From assembly GCA_016859345.1 (NCBI GenBank), contig CM029116.1:6047643-6111642 (forward strand): 64,000 nt of DNA, given 5' to 3'. This document shows, one piece after another, positions 34,601-46,945 of this stretch. Both the position numbers and the translations under genes were made by a program. The stretch's first letter is position 1. Each line of letters opens with the position of its first letter. The DNA is from Istiophorus platypterus. Its lineage: Eukaryota > Chordata > Actinopteri > Istiophoriformes > Istiophoridae. The notes under the pieces were generated by a model. The model had not been told where the DNA came from. It was given only the letters and a program-made list of their open reading frames with translations, and ran no database searches.

Positions 34601-37600
34601 ATGATACTCCACTGATGTTGAATAATTAGATTAGGACAATAATAGGTTTCAGTATATTTCTTTCTTCCTCTGTGGCAGATATTTTAATAGGAGTTGAGAC
34701 CCTACCAGGCCATTAGCCAGATGGGTCAGAGCAACTTAATCTCCAAACAATGTCTTCAATGGAGCAAATGACCTAATTAGCTTCATAATACAGGACGTAC
34801 CACACGGTGAGTTGCAAATTAAAAAAAATGAAATTCTGTTCTCTATTAAGTGTAATTATACGTACTTGTTTTAAGTGACAGCAGTGAAACACACAAGTTG
34901 TGAGAGGCACCATGACAAACCCAACACTCAAAACAGAATAAAATTGCTCTTGGGATGAATATTCCAAGTCTTTTTTTTTTTTTTTTTTTAAACTGTTGAC
35001 CCTTTTGACAAACTGAGAGACGGTTGAGGATAAAAAGCTCTAAAATAAACCTTTTCTCTCAAATGTTCTGAGAGATTCGAATATGGAAAGACTGATGAGG
35101 AGGTGATAACCTGCTCAGTTAACCTTCATTCACTTTCTTAAGTGATTTCCAAAAGACGTCTTCCCCATAAAGCATCTCAAGCCCCCCTGCGGGGGCCATC
35201 ATGGCATCCTGCTCATCTGGCGGGGTAACACGGATCATTTGTTTTGAGACACAATTGATGAGCTTTTATTTACTGAAATTTAGTCTGCTTTGACAGGCTG
35301 CTCCGTTGATTCGGGAGACGCTGTGTAATAGGGCTGACACATGGTGGGCGACGGAAGACAAAGCCCAGGAAACACCCCCCCCCCCCCAAACACACACACA
35401 CACACGGGATGGACTCGGCAGGTGATGAATGCGGTTCCGGGCCAGATCGCGGGTCTAGTTGTGATTGGTGAACAGGTGTCTCGGAAATGGGAAGAGATTT
35501 TATAGCCTTGTATTCGTGCAGTGTCTCGGTTTTTAATGGATGGGGGGTATAATAAAGAGAGGACAAAATGTTTTTGAATGATGATGTAAATTTAGATGGA
35601 CGCCGTGTGGCGACACAAGTAAAAAAAAAACACCCCCGGCAATGGTCTGACTTATGTGTTCCACAGACATTACACTCAAATTGCTATTTAAAATAAACAT
35701 ATCCTCTCAAACAGACAAAGATGTAAACTGATGGAACTTAGCAAGTGATATTACCAGCTGTGGTCCAGATGAGGTCAACTTCCTTACAACTGCAGTTATC
35801 CAATCATGACACTGGAGGTGCTATGGTATACACCTGTTCTATAGACCTTAGAAATGCACATAACCATAAAAAAACCTAGTGAGGAAGAGAAAGTGCGTGC
35901 GTGTGTGTGTGTGTGTGATTTCAGCTAATAAACCAGTGCTGCACAGTGACTATGACGCTGACCAACGCTGCCTCTCCACCCCAGTTATGAGCCCGATTGT
36001 GGGCATAACACATCTTTACAATCCCCTAACAACCCCCCACTGCTCTGTACGACACCAGCTCAGGCAGTGTACAGAGGCATTATTGGGCCTCACAGACAAC
36101 CCGGATTCTCACAGGTGTCATTTCCAGATGAAGCGGCCATTGTGAGATGGTTTTCGTTGTGTCCCCGTGGCTGCTTTAGTTGTCTGCATCTCAGTTTCTT
36201 TGTAATACCAGCGCAGCAGCAGCCAAAAAAAGCTCCGCCTCTATTTTTTTAGTTTTAGGTGCTTAATACTTGGGCAGTAAAAGAGAAGTAGACATACAGT
36301 ACAGTAAAAGGAATTGCTTATGTTGAAATTACTGATTTACTAGCCAGGTTTGGAAAGTCAGACTTGTTTTTGTGTGTGTGTGTGTGTGCGCGCCATGTTT
36401 TATTCTGCAGTAATGAGTGCATAAGGTCTGAGGTGACTCAGAAAAAAAAAAAGGCATTTGTACCAGTGCAAATAGATTTGTTGTTTCATGATGAAGCGCT
36501 CTCCAGGTACAGACAAGGTGACATCATGTCATGGTATTTCCCTCACATTTCAAACGCATGCAAGTCACATTCATTGCCCTCAAGGTATAAATGTAAGTGT
36601 GAATGATTGTCTGTAGCGGGGAATGATTAACCGTTTGGCCATCCGTCGCGTCTCCCCGCCTTTTGCTCGGCATGCGCCCGGATTGTCTCTGTGACCCTGA
36701 ATAATAATAAGAGACTGGATGAATTATTTATTCTATATTGTTCATTCTCGCCATCTGATTGAAACCTCCTATGCACTATAGACTAGAGCTCATTTCCAAC
36801 GTGATGCATCACCCTCACCAGTGAATGATGGGGCTTCCCTTTCAATCCCATTAGCCAAAGTCGTCGTCTAATGCGTCCTCAGTTGGCACCTAAGCTTCAG
36901 GGATTTTTGTCTCTGTCCTTTGTTGTACTTGAGCTGCTGGATATTGTGCCAAATCTGTTGTTAGTATGAAATGAAATGACTCAATCCTTTGCCAGAAAAG
37001 GAGCCAATGGGGCGCGACGTTCCGACTGATCTTTCGCTCCGAGCAGGGCAGAACTTCAGCCCTGACATTGGTCAGGGTCATTTCCAGGGTCCATTTATTT
37101 GATTTCAGGCTTCTTTTTTTTTTTTTTAATAATTCACATATTTTCCCTTTTCCAGGTTGAAAGAAGTATCATGTACTGTATATTATTACCAGTAGTCAGG
37201 GATTTCAGGTAGATGCACACAAAATACAACTGTTGATTGTTGATACTTAAAAAAAAAACAAAACAAAAAGGTTGTTTTCATTGTTTGATTGCTTGAACAT
37301 CAGCATCCTTAAGTTTTTGGGTTTTTTCATAATGTGATCTTGTAGTGTTGGAAAACGACATTATGTCTTTGTCCAAAAGCTATTCATGTTTTTCCTAAAA
37401 GAATAATAATAATAATAAAAAAAAAATCTCCATGATTGTCATAGTTACGTCTGTAGAGATTCAACAGTTCTTTGTCAACGCCCCCCCCCCCATTTTATCC
37501 ATGGATGATAAGTTGTTTTATTTATTTATATATTACGAAAAAACAAGATCCATTTGTTTTGACAGATGCTTGTTCTGGGGCAGCGGCCAAAGCTCAGCTT

Positions 37601-40600
37601 GATTTTCTGGATTGTCACGCAAGACTTGTAGTTTATTCTTTGTTGTCAGACAAACAAAATTGTTCATTTGGCACAATGGTGAATCATTATCTCTCCTCAA
37701 AGAGATGTAATTGTTGAACTTGTTTTTTGTTTTTTGTTTTTTTTTTTTGGGGGGGGGGGGTTGCAGTGCATAGATTTTTTGTTTGGAACAGTGCTTTGGC
37801 CTACTTGTTGGTTTGGCTGTCACATAAAGCCCAGATGTAGCTCTTGTTCAGTTTTTTAAAATACTTTGGACGGCTACTGCAGGAAGATGAATTCCGGTTG
37901 GATTCCAGGGATGTTTGGCTTTTACAATCGCGAGAATGACAGCAGACACATGTCTAGAGGCCGAGGAAGTTTCCCCATTGCTTCAGGCACGGTGATTTAG
38001 TTTATGATGTTGTGTTTTTCAGCAGAAGAATCACTCGTGGGAGATTTAAGCTGGCCAATCAGGAATCCCTCAAGATTTGACAAGTCATGCCCTTTATGCA
38101 GCAGCTGTTAATTACGTGTTTAATCGTTTTGGATGTCTTCACTTTCAATCTTAATAACTCGCCCTTTCCCCTCAAGCATTTAGCAAATGCAGTAGATTAG
38201 CAGTCATGTTTGAAGGTATATCTCCAGAGGTGACAGCAATGTCATTTTTCACGGGGCATGGAAACTGGTGCCAGGCTGGGATTTCATCTTGGCTTATAAC
38301 GGAATCAAAAAGTGCATGTGATTTACAAAGCGGAGAGGAAAACGGAAACACATCTATCTACTGTTGCCGCGACGGCGCCGAGTGATCAGATTTAATCCCC
38401 GCAGGTAGCTAATAAGCTTTTATCACAGAGGAGGTTTGTTCTTTTCTTTGTGCAGGGATGGAGCTGTTAACGAACGCGCCGCTCTCCTCGCTGACAGGGG
38501 TGTGTTTATTCAACTGTTGAACATCAATTCAAAGGTCCTGCCTGTTCTAAAAGCCTCTTTACAGAGCAACAATGCACAAATGATGCTGGGTTGATTGAGC
38601 CTTGAAATTAGACAACCAGTCCTTATTAATTCCTTGTTGACGCAAGGGCGAAACCCTCACTCTGAATTTGGGGGGGGGCAGTGGGGTTGAAGTGGGGTTT
38701 ATAAACCTTTTTTTTCCCCGACTCGGAAAAACTGTGAAATAATGAGCTTCAATACAACACACAGCAGGCTGCCAACAATTTTGTTATGCAAGTGTTGCGC
38801 GAGTAACACGATGGCTAGGTGCTCACCGCGAAACCTGCATCTTATCAGTCCACTTTCTGTCTGCCTGCCTCCGTTGTCTCTTTTTTTTTATTGGAAGGTT
38901 TGTGTGCAAACATACTCACACACGCGTACAGGTGGACTATCTTCTCCTTCTTTTGTTTCTTCACCACTATGCTCGGTACAATGCCTCCACCAGACTGAAT
39001 GTACTAATTAAACACAAAAAAGTACGAGCTTGAACCTGTATTGATGGATAATGGGTTTTTTTTGGGGGGGAGGGGCAGTATTTTCTGCAATGAATAATGT
39101 TCCCTGGTATCTCAGAGGTAAGATCTGTTTTATTTTGTCAGCTGGTTTATCTTCTACTAGTTTATTTAAACCAAAATTCGGCACTAACTCAGAGAACATC
39201 CAGAAAAAATTGTGTTGCAGTCTCACGTGGGCCACACTTATTTATTTATTAATTTATTTTTACAATTTTTTTGGATTGAAAGCTGCTTCGTCGTCCAACC
39301 TTTATTTTTTTTCTTAGCTTTGATAACATTGAGTTGTAGCAGCACTTTTTTTTTTTTTTTTTATCAACACAGATGTTTGCAGCAGCAATCAGTAGTTAAC
39401 AGTTCACACAGCCCTGCTCCGGCAGCTGGCGTTACCTCTGAAGACTGGTTCAATCACAGGAGGCTTTCATGTGTCAAAGAATTTGAATAGTGACCTCTGC
39501 GACTCAGTGGCACACTGGAGATGTGTTCTGCAGGTTGCAACGCTAATCTTGGCTGAAGTCTAAACAGGGAATTTATTAGCACTGCTGCGTACATGCATAA
39601 CAAATTCCCATCTCAGGCACATTTTAAAAGCTTTTGAGTATTCTGGAGGTGTCGGCAAGGATATTTGGAGGTGAGTTTAATTAGAGCACAACTCCCCTCT
39701 GCAGTGCTGGCAAAAGAATGCATAATAGCTTGAAGACACTAGAAAGCCGCTTTATACGCTTGTCATGGTTTTGATTTCTTTACTCTCAGTCTTCAATATA
39801 GTTTTGTCTGCGGCAAATCAGTGCTTTCGTTTACAAGCAAACAATATTGGTTTATGCAGGATGTTACCCACATCGTGTCCTAGAGGGTGGGTGCAGAAAT
39901 TAAATAACGTTCATTTTATGACAGACATTTAATAACCCCTTTCACCTCAGATTGTGATGTAGTATAAATTAATCTCTGTCCCCCCCCCCAATATAAGTTT
40001 CTGTGTGTGTGTGGCTTGTATGTGTATGTAAATTGAGTGTTAAAATGTGAGCAAAAGCAACTGTGTTTTTTTTTTCCCTGGGAAGGAGCCAGCAAGAGTC
40101 TGCAGCACGACAAAAACAAAGGAAGGGTAATTATTGGTCACGTATATCTTGGCCCAACGTTGGCTCCTCAAACATCAAGCCAAGCAATGGAAGTGGGCCA
40201 AAGAGTAATTCATTATCATGCAGCTGCCAAAGCCATTCCAGTTATGACCTTATAATGATATAGGGACATTCACATTACTATTGTATTAGCGTTCAAACAA
40301 TGGTGAATAAAATGAAAAAAAAAAAATGAAAGGGATTACATCCATCACTTGGACTCCAGAGGGGCCATGGATGTGTAGACCGGAAGGGTAAAAAAAAGAA
40401 AAGCAAGAGCGGTAGTGGGGGTGACACCGTTTGCCCGTTGCATGCAAGTAACCGGGAGATGTCGAACGTAGGCTGATTGAAAGGCAAACAGAGTGTTAAT
40501 GACCCACAGACAAATACCAGTGTAGGCTAAGGGCATGTAAACACTGTCCGCCTTTTTTCCTCAGCTGTCTCCGCCTCTTTTACATGAAAACCTACGGGAA

Positions 40601-40885
40601 GCGACTGCACAGCGGGGGAAAAAAAAGCAGCCACTCAAAAAAAAAAGCCAGCGCGGCACCAACCTTTTCTAATAGTAATGGGAAGCCTAGCCTTTTTTTT
40701 TCTTTTTTTTTTAAGTGATCCTAGCTCAGCAGTAAGAGCCGGCTCTCTCAGCTTCTGAGCAGCTCTTCTTTTAGTGCCACTTCTTGCTTTTATAATTCAT
40801 CAGAATTATCAGTTTTTGACCTATGATTGGTATTATTACATGTATATCGCTTAAATTATTCAATGTAATTGTACTAAATCTTAGA
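28630..40885. other. Twelve-kilobase noncoding interval with possible conserved noncoding blocks
   Basis: No coding exon was identified. Simple repeats include an AAAT/AAT tract (about 31455-31492), the complex microsatellite at 32915-33150, TTTA tracts near 34315, short GT/CA tracts near 35393, 35897 and 36370, and several homopolymer junctions (34452, 37740, 39055). Stretches at 33180-33660, 34480-34800, 39530-39850 and 40110-40300 contain few runs and many TAAT/ATTA cores. They are the best candidates for conserved regulatory DNA, judged by texture only. Confidence 0.45.
32915..33150. repeat. Complex microsatellite: (CA)n, (TATATC)n, then TATATG/TGTG mixture
   Basis: A short CA tract is followed by tatatc units (about 32946-32998), then by tatg/tgtgtg units with single-base variants up to about 33150. 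It generates Tyr/Ile/Cys/Val-rich frames of up to 129 codons on the + strand that are not genes. Confidence 0.93.
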
Positions 40886-41066
40886 AATACCTCCGCCTGT
40901 CTGATTTTGGTTTGTTGTTGTTCGGCAGGATTACGGAAAATCTACTAAACTATTTTACAGCAGACTTGGTGGAGGGATGGGACATGGGCCAGTGGCGAAC
41001 ACATGAAATTTTGGTTTGGATCCATAAATTAATATTTTTTTATCACTTTCCTTAACAATTTGAGAT
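40886..41066 (-). mobile_element. 3' tail of an L2/Maui-like LINE, inverted relative
   Basis: The minus strand reads 'tctcaaattgttaaggaaag', then 'ggatccaaaccaaaatttca', 'catgtcccatccctccacca' and 'gtaatcctgccgaac', and ends in ggcggaggta. This is the same family and order as the + strand copy at 10590-10828, with small deletions. No coding part is retained. Confidence 0.75.
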
Positions 41067-42275
41067 GTGCATTTCTAGTTTCCATGTTTCCATTATTTTA
41101 AATTATGTTTGGTATAAACATCAATGTAAAGACATCAAACTCCATCATTAGTTTGTATCGAACAGCAGACACATCAACACAACATTTGGTCAATGAATGG
41201 ACTGCCTGTTGGGAGTAGTGTGGCAAAAAGGTCATCTTGTTATTCTGTCTTGTATTAATTAACAAAAAAAGGGGGGGGGTAGGGAAAGAAAGCAGCTCTC
41301 AGACGGGAGCCAGCTCCCATCATTCAGGTAAATGAGGGACCAATGCTCTCAGTGGTGTACTGGCCATCAGTACCATCAATACCAGGGGGAAAAAAACTGT
41401 TGATGTCAACCCTCTAAACTAATGCAAAAGTAACACGTAGGAATAAGTATATGTAATCATCAACCCCCCTATGACTGACTGGGTTATCGGAGTTTTAGCA
41501 TGATCATGAAGACAATTCTCCCTGTTGAAGACTTAAAATGGATCGATGGAAACCTTGGACAATCTTTTTCCCAGATTAGTCGGCGGGGATCAGGAGCAAC
41601 GAGCTCGCCGTCATAGCCCGAACATGAAGAGGCGGCAGTGTGCCGGTGAGAGAGGGCAGCCTGTGTTGCTGAACACCTCACGTCGAGGTACAGGATACCG
41701 GCATGCTCAATGACGCCACCCTGTTGATATACACCTTTTGAGGCTCTGTGTAAAGAACGTTGTAAGATTCTCATGATGCAGAAGTGTGAGAATCACAGTT
41801 TTGTAATGGAGGATTGATTAAAATGTTGCAGTCAGGGACATCAGTTTTTTTTCAGTCACAAACCCTGTTTTGGAGTATTAAAGATGCAATGAGTAAAATT
41901 TTTACAGCACAACAGGGCCTTATTACTTTACATCTGCAGGGTAGTTCACCACGTCTTAAAAATGACTTCACTAATGTCTAGGATTCCTTACTTTCAAAAA
42001 CTCAGTCATTAACCCTCAGTGTCTGAGGCCAAAAATGCAAATGCAATACGTCATAAAACATGTATATTTCCTCTCACAATGAATGTACTGTAGGAATACC
42101 TCTACAAATACGTTTCTGTTTTAGCTCTGTTCTCTTTACCTGCCCTACTAGTCTGCTTTATCAAAATATGACATTATAATTGGTTTTTGAATAGAGGCTT
42201 CTGTAAACTGTGAACAGCAGATATTGGTTCTGTATCTTTGATCTATTCCAAACTCAATAGAGCAGTACTGCCATG
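41067..42275. other. Noncoding interval
   Basis: No gene was seen. An A-run/G-run junction lies at about 41263-41278. The phrase 'attaaagatgcaatgagtaa' near 41879 resembles the start of another TTAA-type fish MITE, but I find no matching right end. Confidence 0.45.
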
Positions 42276-42450
42276 TTAAAGGGTCGATTCACCTAAATTA
42301 CACAGAGAAAAAACAAACAAACAAAAACAGAAAAAAAATCCAATGCAATGAAGGTGAATTGTTTTTTTTTGCGGGGAAAACTTATAGGTGAATTCAGTGA
42401 ATCATTTTGAGACATTTTGGCAAAAAATGTTGCTGTTTAAGATTCAAATT
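42276..42450. mobile_element. Partial relative of the TTAA-type element (copy C)
   Basis: It begins ttaaagggtcgattcaccta, close to the ends of the elements at 14601 and 16780. An A-rich tract and a 'gaaggtgaatt' block follow, after which similarity fades. The right boundary is a guess. Confidence 0.4.
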
Positions 42451-42644
42451 TTTTAAAGGTTTTATCAGTAAAGCCAAAAATTCATTCAGCTCTGCCGTGT
42501 TATATTTGCCCGAGAACCTGCAGCTACATATATAAATCTAAAAATTTAGCATCTAAACTGCGGCAAAACCCAAAACTTTAACATTGTTTCTTACCTAAAA
42601 TCTGAGGCCTTCATAATATTTAAATGGTAACAACTTGAGCAAGC

Positions 42645-42665
42645 CCCCCCCCCCCACACACACAC
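42645..42665. repeat. C run followed by (CA)n
   Basis: About ten C followed by a short CA tract. Confidence 0.85.
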
Positions 42666-42692
42666 AAAATTCATGGTTTGTTACCATGGAAA

Positions 42693-42759
42693 TTAAAAAA
42701 GAAACGAAATTGAAACGGTGACCAGCAGGCCATCACCTTAGCCACTGAGCCACACAAGG
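42693..42759 (-). mobile_element. tRNA-derived SINE head or tRNA pseudogene
   Basis: The minus strand reads 'tgtggctcagtggctaagg' followed by 'tgatggcctgctggtcaccg' and then gtttcaatttc. The first part contains a perfect Pol III A box (tggctcagtgg), and the last resembles a decayed B box at the expected distance. The acceptor stem does not close and an A/T-rich tail follows, so it is not a working tRNA gene. Confidence 0.5.
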
Positions 42760-42921
42760 TGAATATAAAATTAGATGGCCCCATTATTCTCCCGTGTTTG
42801 CTCATAGTCTTTCCCTTGTTCGACAGGTTTTCTTTATTTTACATATAACTCACGGGGAATTTTAAAGGTGGAACTGAGTTTAATAGTCAACACTCAACAT
42901 GGAAGCAGAGGGGAGGGGTGA

Positions 42922-42970
42922 CCTCTCTCTCTCCCTTCTCTTTCTCTATCTCTCTCTCTCTCCGCCTCTC
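42922..42970. repeat. (CT)n-rich microsatellite
   Basis: Pyrimidine tract of CT units interrupted by ccc, ttt and tat. Confidence 0.9.
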
Positions 42971-44679
42971 CTGATTTGGCGTTCAGGTATGAATCAGACA
43001 GCCAGCTGTGACGGCTGATCATGGAAGCTGTCAGCCAGAGAACTTTTCAAGGCAGTCCAGGTTCATCGCCGACCGCTTCCCCGAGCAAGATTGATGCCGG
43101 GGGCTGTGCTGAAGGATTGCTCTCTGGTGCAGTCATTGGGCACTGAGATTGAGACTCACCCACGGCAGAGCAGTGGTGACATGACTCATCACCGGAGAAT
43201 TATATGGAGTCGAGGGAGATGGAGAACACAAGGCTCCTATTCAGTCAGTGCTGTTTTACTGTAAATTCAGAACAGGTGCCAAATGGGGAGGATCAGAGTA
43301 CAGTAAAGCGGGAAGCCTGCAGCCGACACGCTTTACATTTGCAGCACTGCCATGTGTTCGACGGTTGGTTTTATTGGGGGGTCTTGGGGTTTTTTGTGTT
43401 GTTGTTTTTTTTTTACTGCTCATTTGCTTGATGTGCTGAGTAGCACGGCATTCCAGTAGTTCACAAAACCAACTGGCGAAAAAATAGATAAATAAAAATA
43501 ACGGCTTGAACAAACAGCAGCAAAACCCAAATTCCCCGTGCAGTTACTATTTTGTCCAGTGCGGATGAATGACAACAGATGAGTAGTTAGACGGTGTTGA
43601 TGGAGAGAGACAAGCAACAGGGTCTTAAAAAAGGCACGTTTCAGCAGAAATTTGGCTGAAATTTAGCTGAACCAGGATTCTGAGGACACGGTTTCTGTCC
43701 ACGACGGATTTGTTTACGAGCTCACCGCATGGGCACAGTTCTGCAATGTCACTGTGCCACAGAGAAATGTCAAGTGCCACGTAAACACTTGGTTATGCTT
43801 CATCCATAATGCGGCTCTTGATAACAAGGTCATTTATATCCCCATCCCCAGACTGATACTGAGGTTCTTGTGCATATTTTATTCAATAACAGTTTTTCAT
43901 AAGAGATAAAAGCATTGTCCTTCTGTACTCACATAGTTTAAAAAATGGCATATACCCATATTTCTTGCTTCATTTATTTTTTTTATGGTCCATCATTCAT
44001 TACTTTCATCCCTTCATCGTTCTATTTGGCTCCATAAAAGTGACTCGTGTCCAATGAATTTTAAAATTTTTTTTTTTTTTTTTTCAAGTATAGATGGGCT
44101 TTCCAGACAATTATTTTTACCAGAGTGAACGATTAGCTCTCTAAACAAATTCCTCTACCTGTTCTCACCAAGGAGGACTGAAGGTCATCCATCTGTCTGG
44201 CTCTATTTTTCCTTTGCTTTGTTGTTGAGTTGCTTTTCCAATATGTGAAGAGAGTCATTCCGTTCAATACACCGCCTGCCCCGGCACTACTGCTCAGCAC
44301 AGTGATAAATCACAACACAGAGAAACAGAACTTTATTTGCATTCAGCCGCCATCCACTTTTGAAGCTTCGGATTTGGAATTGAATTTTTTTTTTTTCTTT
44401 TTCCCTCCCAGCTCTCTCTTTCTCGTCAGTAAGAGGCTATGATCTCAGAGCTCTGAGCTACCTACCTTGTTTTTCCGGGGAAATCTGATTCAGCTTGAAT
44501 CTGTTAAAGCACAGCGGACATTTGCATACCCATATAAATGCTACTTGCAGGTTACAGTGTTCTAGGCTCAGTAGCAAATTCATGGGGGGCAGTTTTAGTG
44601 CAGTAGTCTTTTAGTCTAAGAAAAAAAACAGTAGAAAGTGCATGGTCATTTATGTCTCCATAAGTTATGGTGATTATGG
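42971..44679. other. Noncoding interval, nothing recognised
   Basis: Unique sequence with T runs near 43403, 44068 and 44388. No exon or element was named. Confidence 0.5.
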
Positions 44680-45165
44680 CGAGAGGAGAGAGCGGTCCGG
44701 GGCAGGCCCGGAGGATGCAACCCGCCACCAGATTTCGGAAGATAAACAGTGGGGCATGTGGCAGGATGTTGACTAGTTCCCTCCCGGCTTTGCAGACTGC
44801 AGAGGGAATCTATCACGTCGAAGAGGCCATAGCCTCCAGCGCACTCCAGATTGCTCCCCCTGCGTACGAACGCGCACACGCAGACACACACCCAGACGAG
44901 TGTGCGCACTCAGGGGCCTGGCCCCTTCCACTTGACCGCTCTCGGTGGCAGAGAGGGTGTATACTCCCCATGACAGTGGTGCTCTGTTGTCATCCTGGAG
45001 ACGGCGCTCAGCCCTTCCAACCTGCCTGGCCGCCGAGAGCTGGCCCGCATCAACGCTCGTGTGCTGTGACCTTCATGTCCGACAAGCCGAGGTTGAAAAG
45101 CAGAGCGATCCTGGAACGACACCTTTCATCCGGCCTAATGCCGGACGATGTTTCCTGTATTTGCT
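44680..45165. other. GC-richer patch with overlapping open frames, function unknown
   Basis: Base composition rises well above that of the flanks. Two + strand frames of 168 and 165 codons (44667-45173 and 44945-45442) and minus-strand frames stay open through the patch. Openness in several frames at once is what GC-rich noncoding DNA produces, because stop codons are AT-rich. I recognise no domain. It could be a regulatory element or an unrecognised exon. Confidence 0.35.
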
Positions 45166-46690
45166 CGCTCTAAACGAATTAGAGATGATTTTGTATTCAT
45201 CTGTGAGTCAAATGAGTCAACAGTGTCGCCGGTGTAGAGCCAGGCTAATCTGCTTTGCCCGACGCTGTTTGAAGATGACTGACAGATTGGCGATAAAGCC
45301 CAAACAAAATCCAGAGCTCAGGCCAGTGGTTCATCTGAAGATGCCAAAAGATTGTTCCCCATGGACTGCTTTTCAGTTTGAGCCAGTCTTTGGAAACACA
45401 GGAAATCACTGTGATCTCTCCAAAAAAAAAATAAATAAATAACTTCACCCTTATTTATTTTGTTTAATTCATTCAAACTTACTCCAGGGATTCACACTAA
45501 GGACATGTCCTTAATTTCTAGGATGCCATATTCACCCCATAATGAATAACGACAAAAATAAAAAACAATCTTATTAAACTTGCACATAATGAATAACAAC
45601 AAAAATAAAAACAATCTTATTAAATTTACACAATGATTCAAATTAGCATAATTATTGAACATAAAGTATATTATTTTTTTAGAGCAATAACAATCATTAA
45701 TATTTTAAAAGTCTGGGTAAAAACTCATTCAACGACAGAAGTGAATTTCTGCTTTTCCTGTATATTGTGTATTTGTATGCTGCATAAAAAATTAAGGGAT
45801 TTCCCCTGTTCTCAGGGGACATCAGGCTTCTGAAACTACTCACTTCTGTGGTAGGACTGCACTGTTGCTGCTGCTGCATGGATTTACATTACTTCACCAT
45901 AATCAAGGACAGGACACCTGGCTTCAAGAGTTAAGTTTTTTTTTTTTTTGTTTTGTTTTTTTAGCGAGCATGAAAGTTTAAAGCAAATACCAAACTTCAG
46001 CGTACCCGAGTTCTTGCATATTGGTTTCAATATGGGCTTTTTCTCTTAAAAACCTAAGACAGATTGTCCTACATTTATGTCTACTGTCAACGGTTTCACA
46101 CTATTCCACTCATCAACAACTGGCGGCTACTGTGTGCCAAGATATACAGCAATGCACCAGTAAAGGAAAGCAGTAGACTGCTTGATAAATATTTGCTAGA
46201 TAATCTTATCTTTGCCGGTTAATATTTGCTAGATGATCTAGATTATCTGATAGATAAATATAGATACATACATAAATATTATGTTCTACGATAATTTGCC
46301 AAAAGGGAAATGCATTTAACACATTGATTAGACCTTTGGTTGCTAGTTTCAGATTTCAGTGTCACCGCTGGTGGATGGTTAGTTGGGAAAACACAGATGT
46401 TAGTAAAAGAAACTTCCAATTAACCCTTTGCTGCAGGAATTCCTTTCCTACCGCAATAGCAGTGGTAATTTATGCCGTGGGTTGAAGGATGTCGGAATGC
46501 TTCACAAGATCATTATAAAGGCAGGGAACACGTCTAATTTTATGAAATAATATTTATTTAACAGAAGATGCTGGTAGCAAACCTGTATTTAGACTGACAG
46601 AGCTAATAGTGTGTAATTAACACACACAAGTTTCTTTGTGGGATCCCTCCGTCTCGGCACAGCACCACTGGCTATCGGGTTGTTTTTTAA
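45166..46690. other. Noncoding interval
   Basis: Apart from the 47-bp tandem repeat, a T run near 45936-45948 and imperfectly repeated 'atatttgctagat' motifs near 46187 and 46226, I see nothing to name. Confidence 0.5.
45538..45630. repeat. Two tandem copies of a 47-bp A-rich unit
   Basis: The unit starts cataatgaataacgac and recurs at 45585 with a G/A change, one fewer A in a run, and small changes at the end. Confidence 0.9.
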
Positions 46691-46945
46691 CCTTCCTGTC
46701 ATGTTATAGGTCAAATTGACCCCGCAGTCAAAGTGGAGCCCCAAATGGGTCAGAAGTGAGAGGTAAAGATCATCATTGCACTAAATATTGATGGAATTGT
46801 TAGTAATGGATATAAAAAATGAGATATGAACAATTTTTAGTAGGATTCTTTGGTTTCTGACAACTTTTAGATAATTAAACGTGCACTGGGTCACATTGAC
46901 CCAGGCACATCATTGCTGTTCCTGAAAAATGAACATAACAGGAAT
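46691..46945. mobile_element. piggyBac-style MITE
   Basis: The left end ccttcctgtcatgtt directly follows TTAA (46687-46690). The right end reads aacataacaggaat, whose reverse complement matches it at most positions. Just inside lie mirrored 'ggtcaaattgacccc' (near 46710) and 'gggtcacattgaccc' (near 46890) blocks, a layout well known from short TTAA-inserting elements in fish. The right-hand TTAA is not adjacent: the nearest is about 10 bp further on. No transposase is present. Confidence 0.6.

Noticed and set aside
41879..41900. Possible start of another TTAA-type MITE
   Set aside because: Only the left-end phrase is present and no matching right end was found.
45538..45630. CRISPR-like or other spaced repeat array
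   Set aside because: There are only two direct copies with no spacers, in an animal genome.
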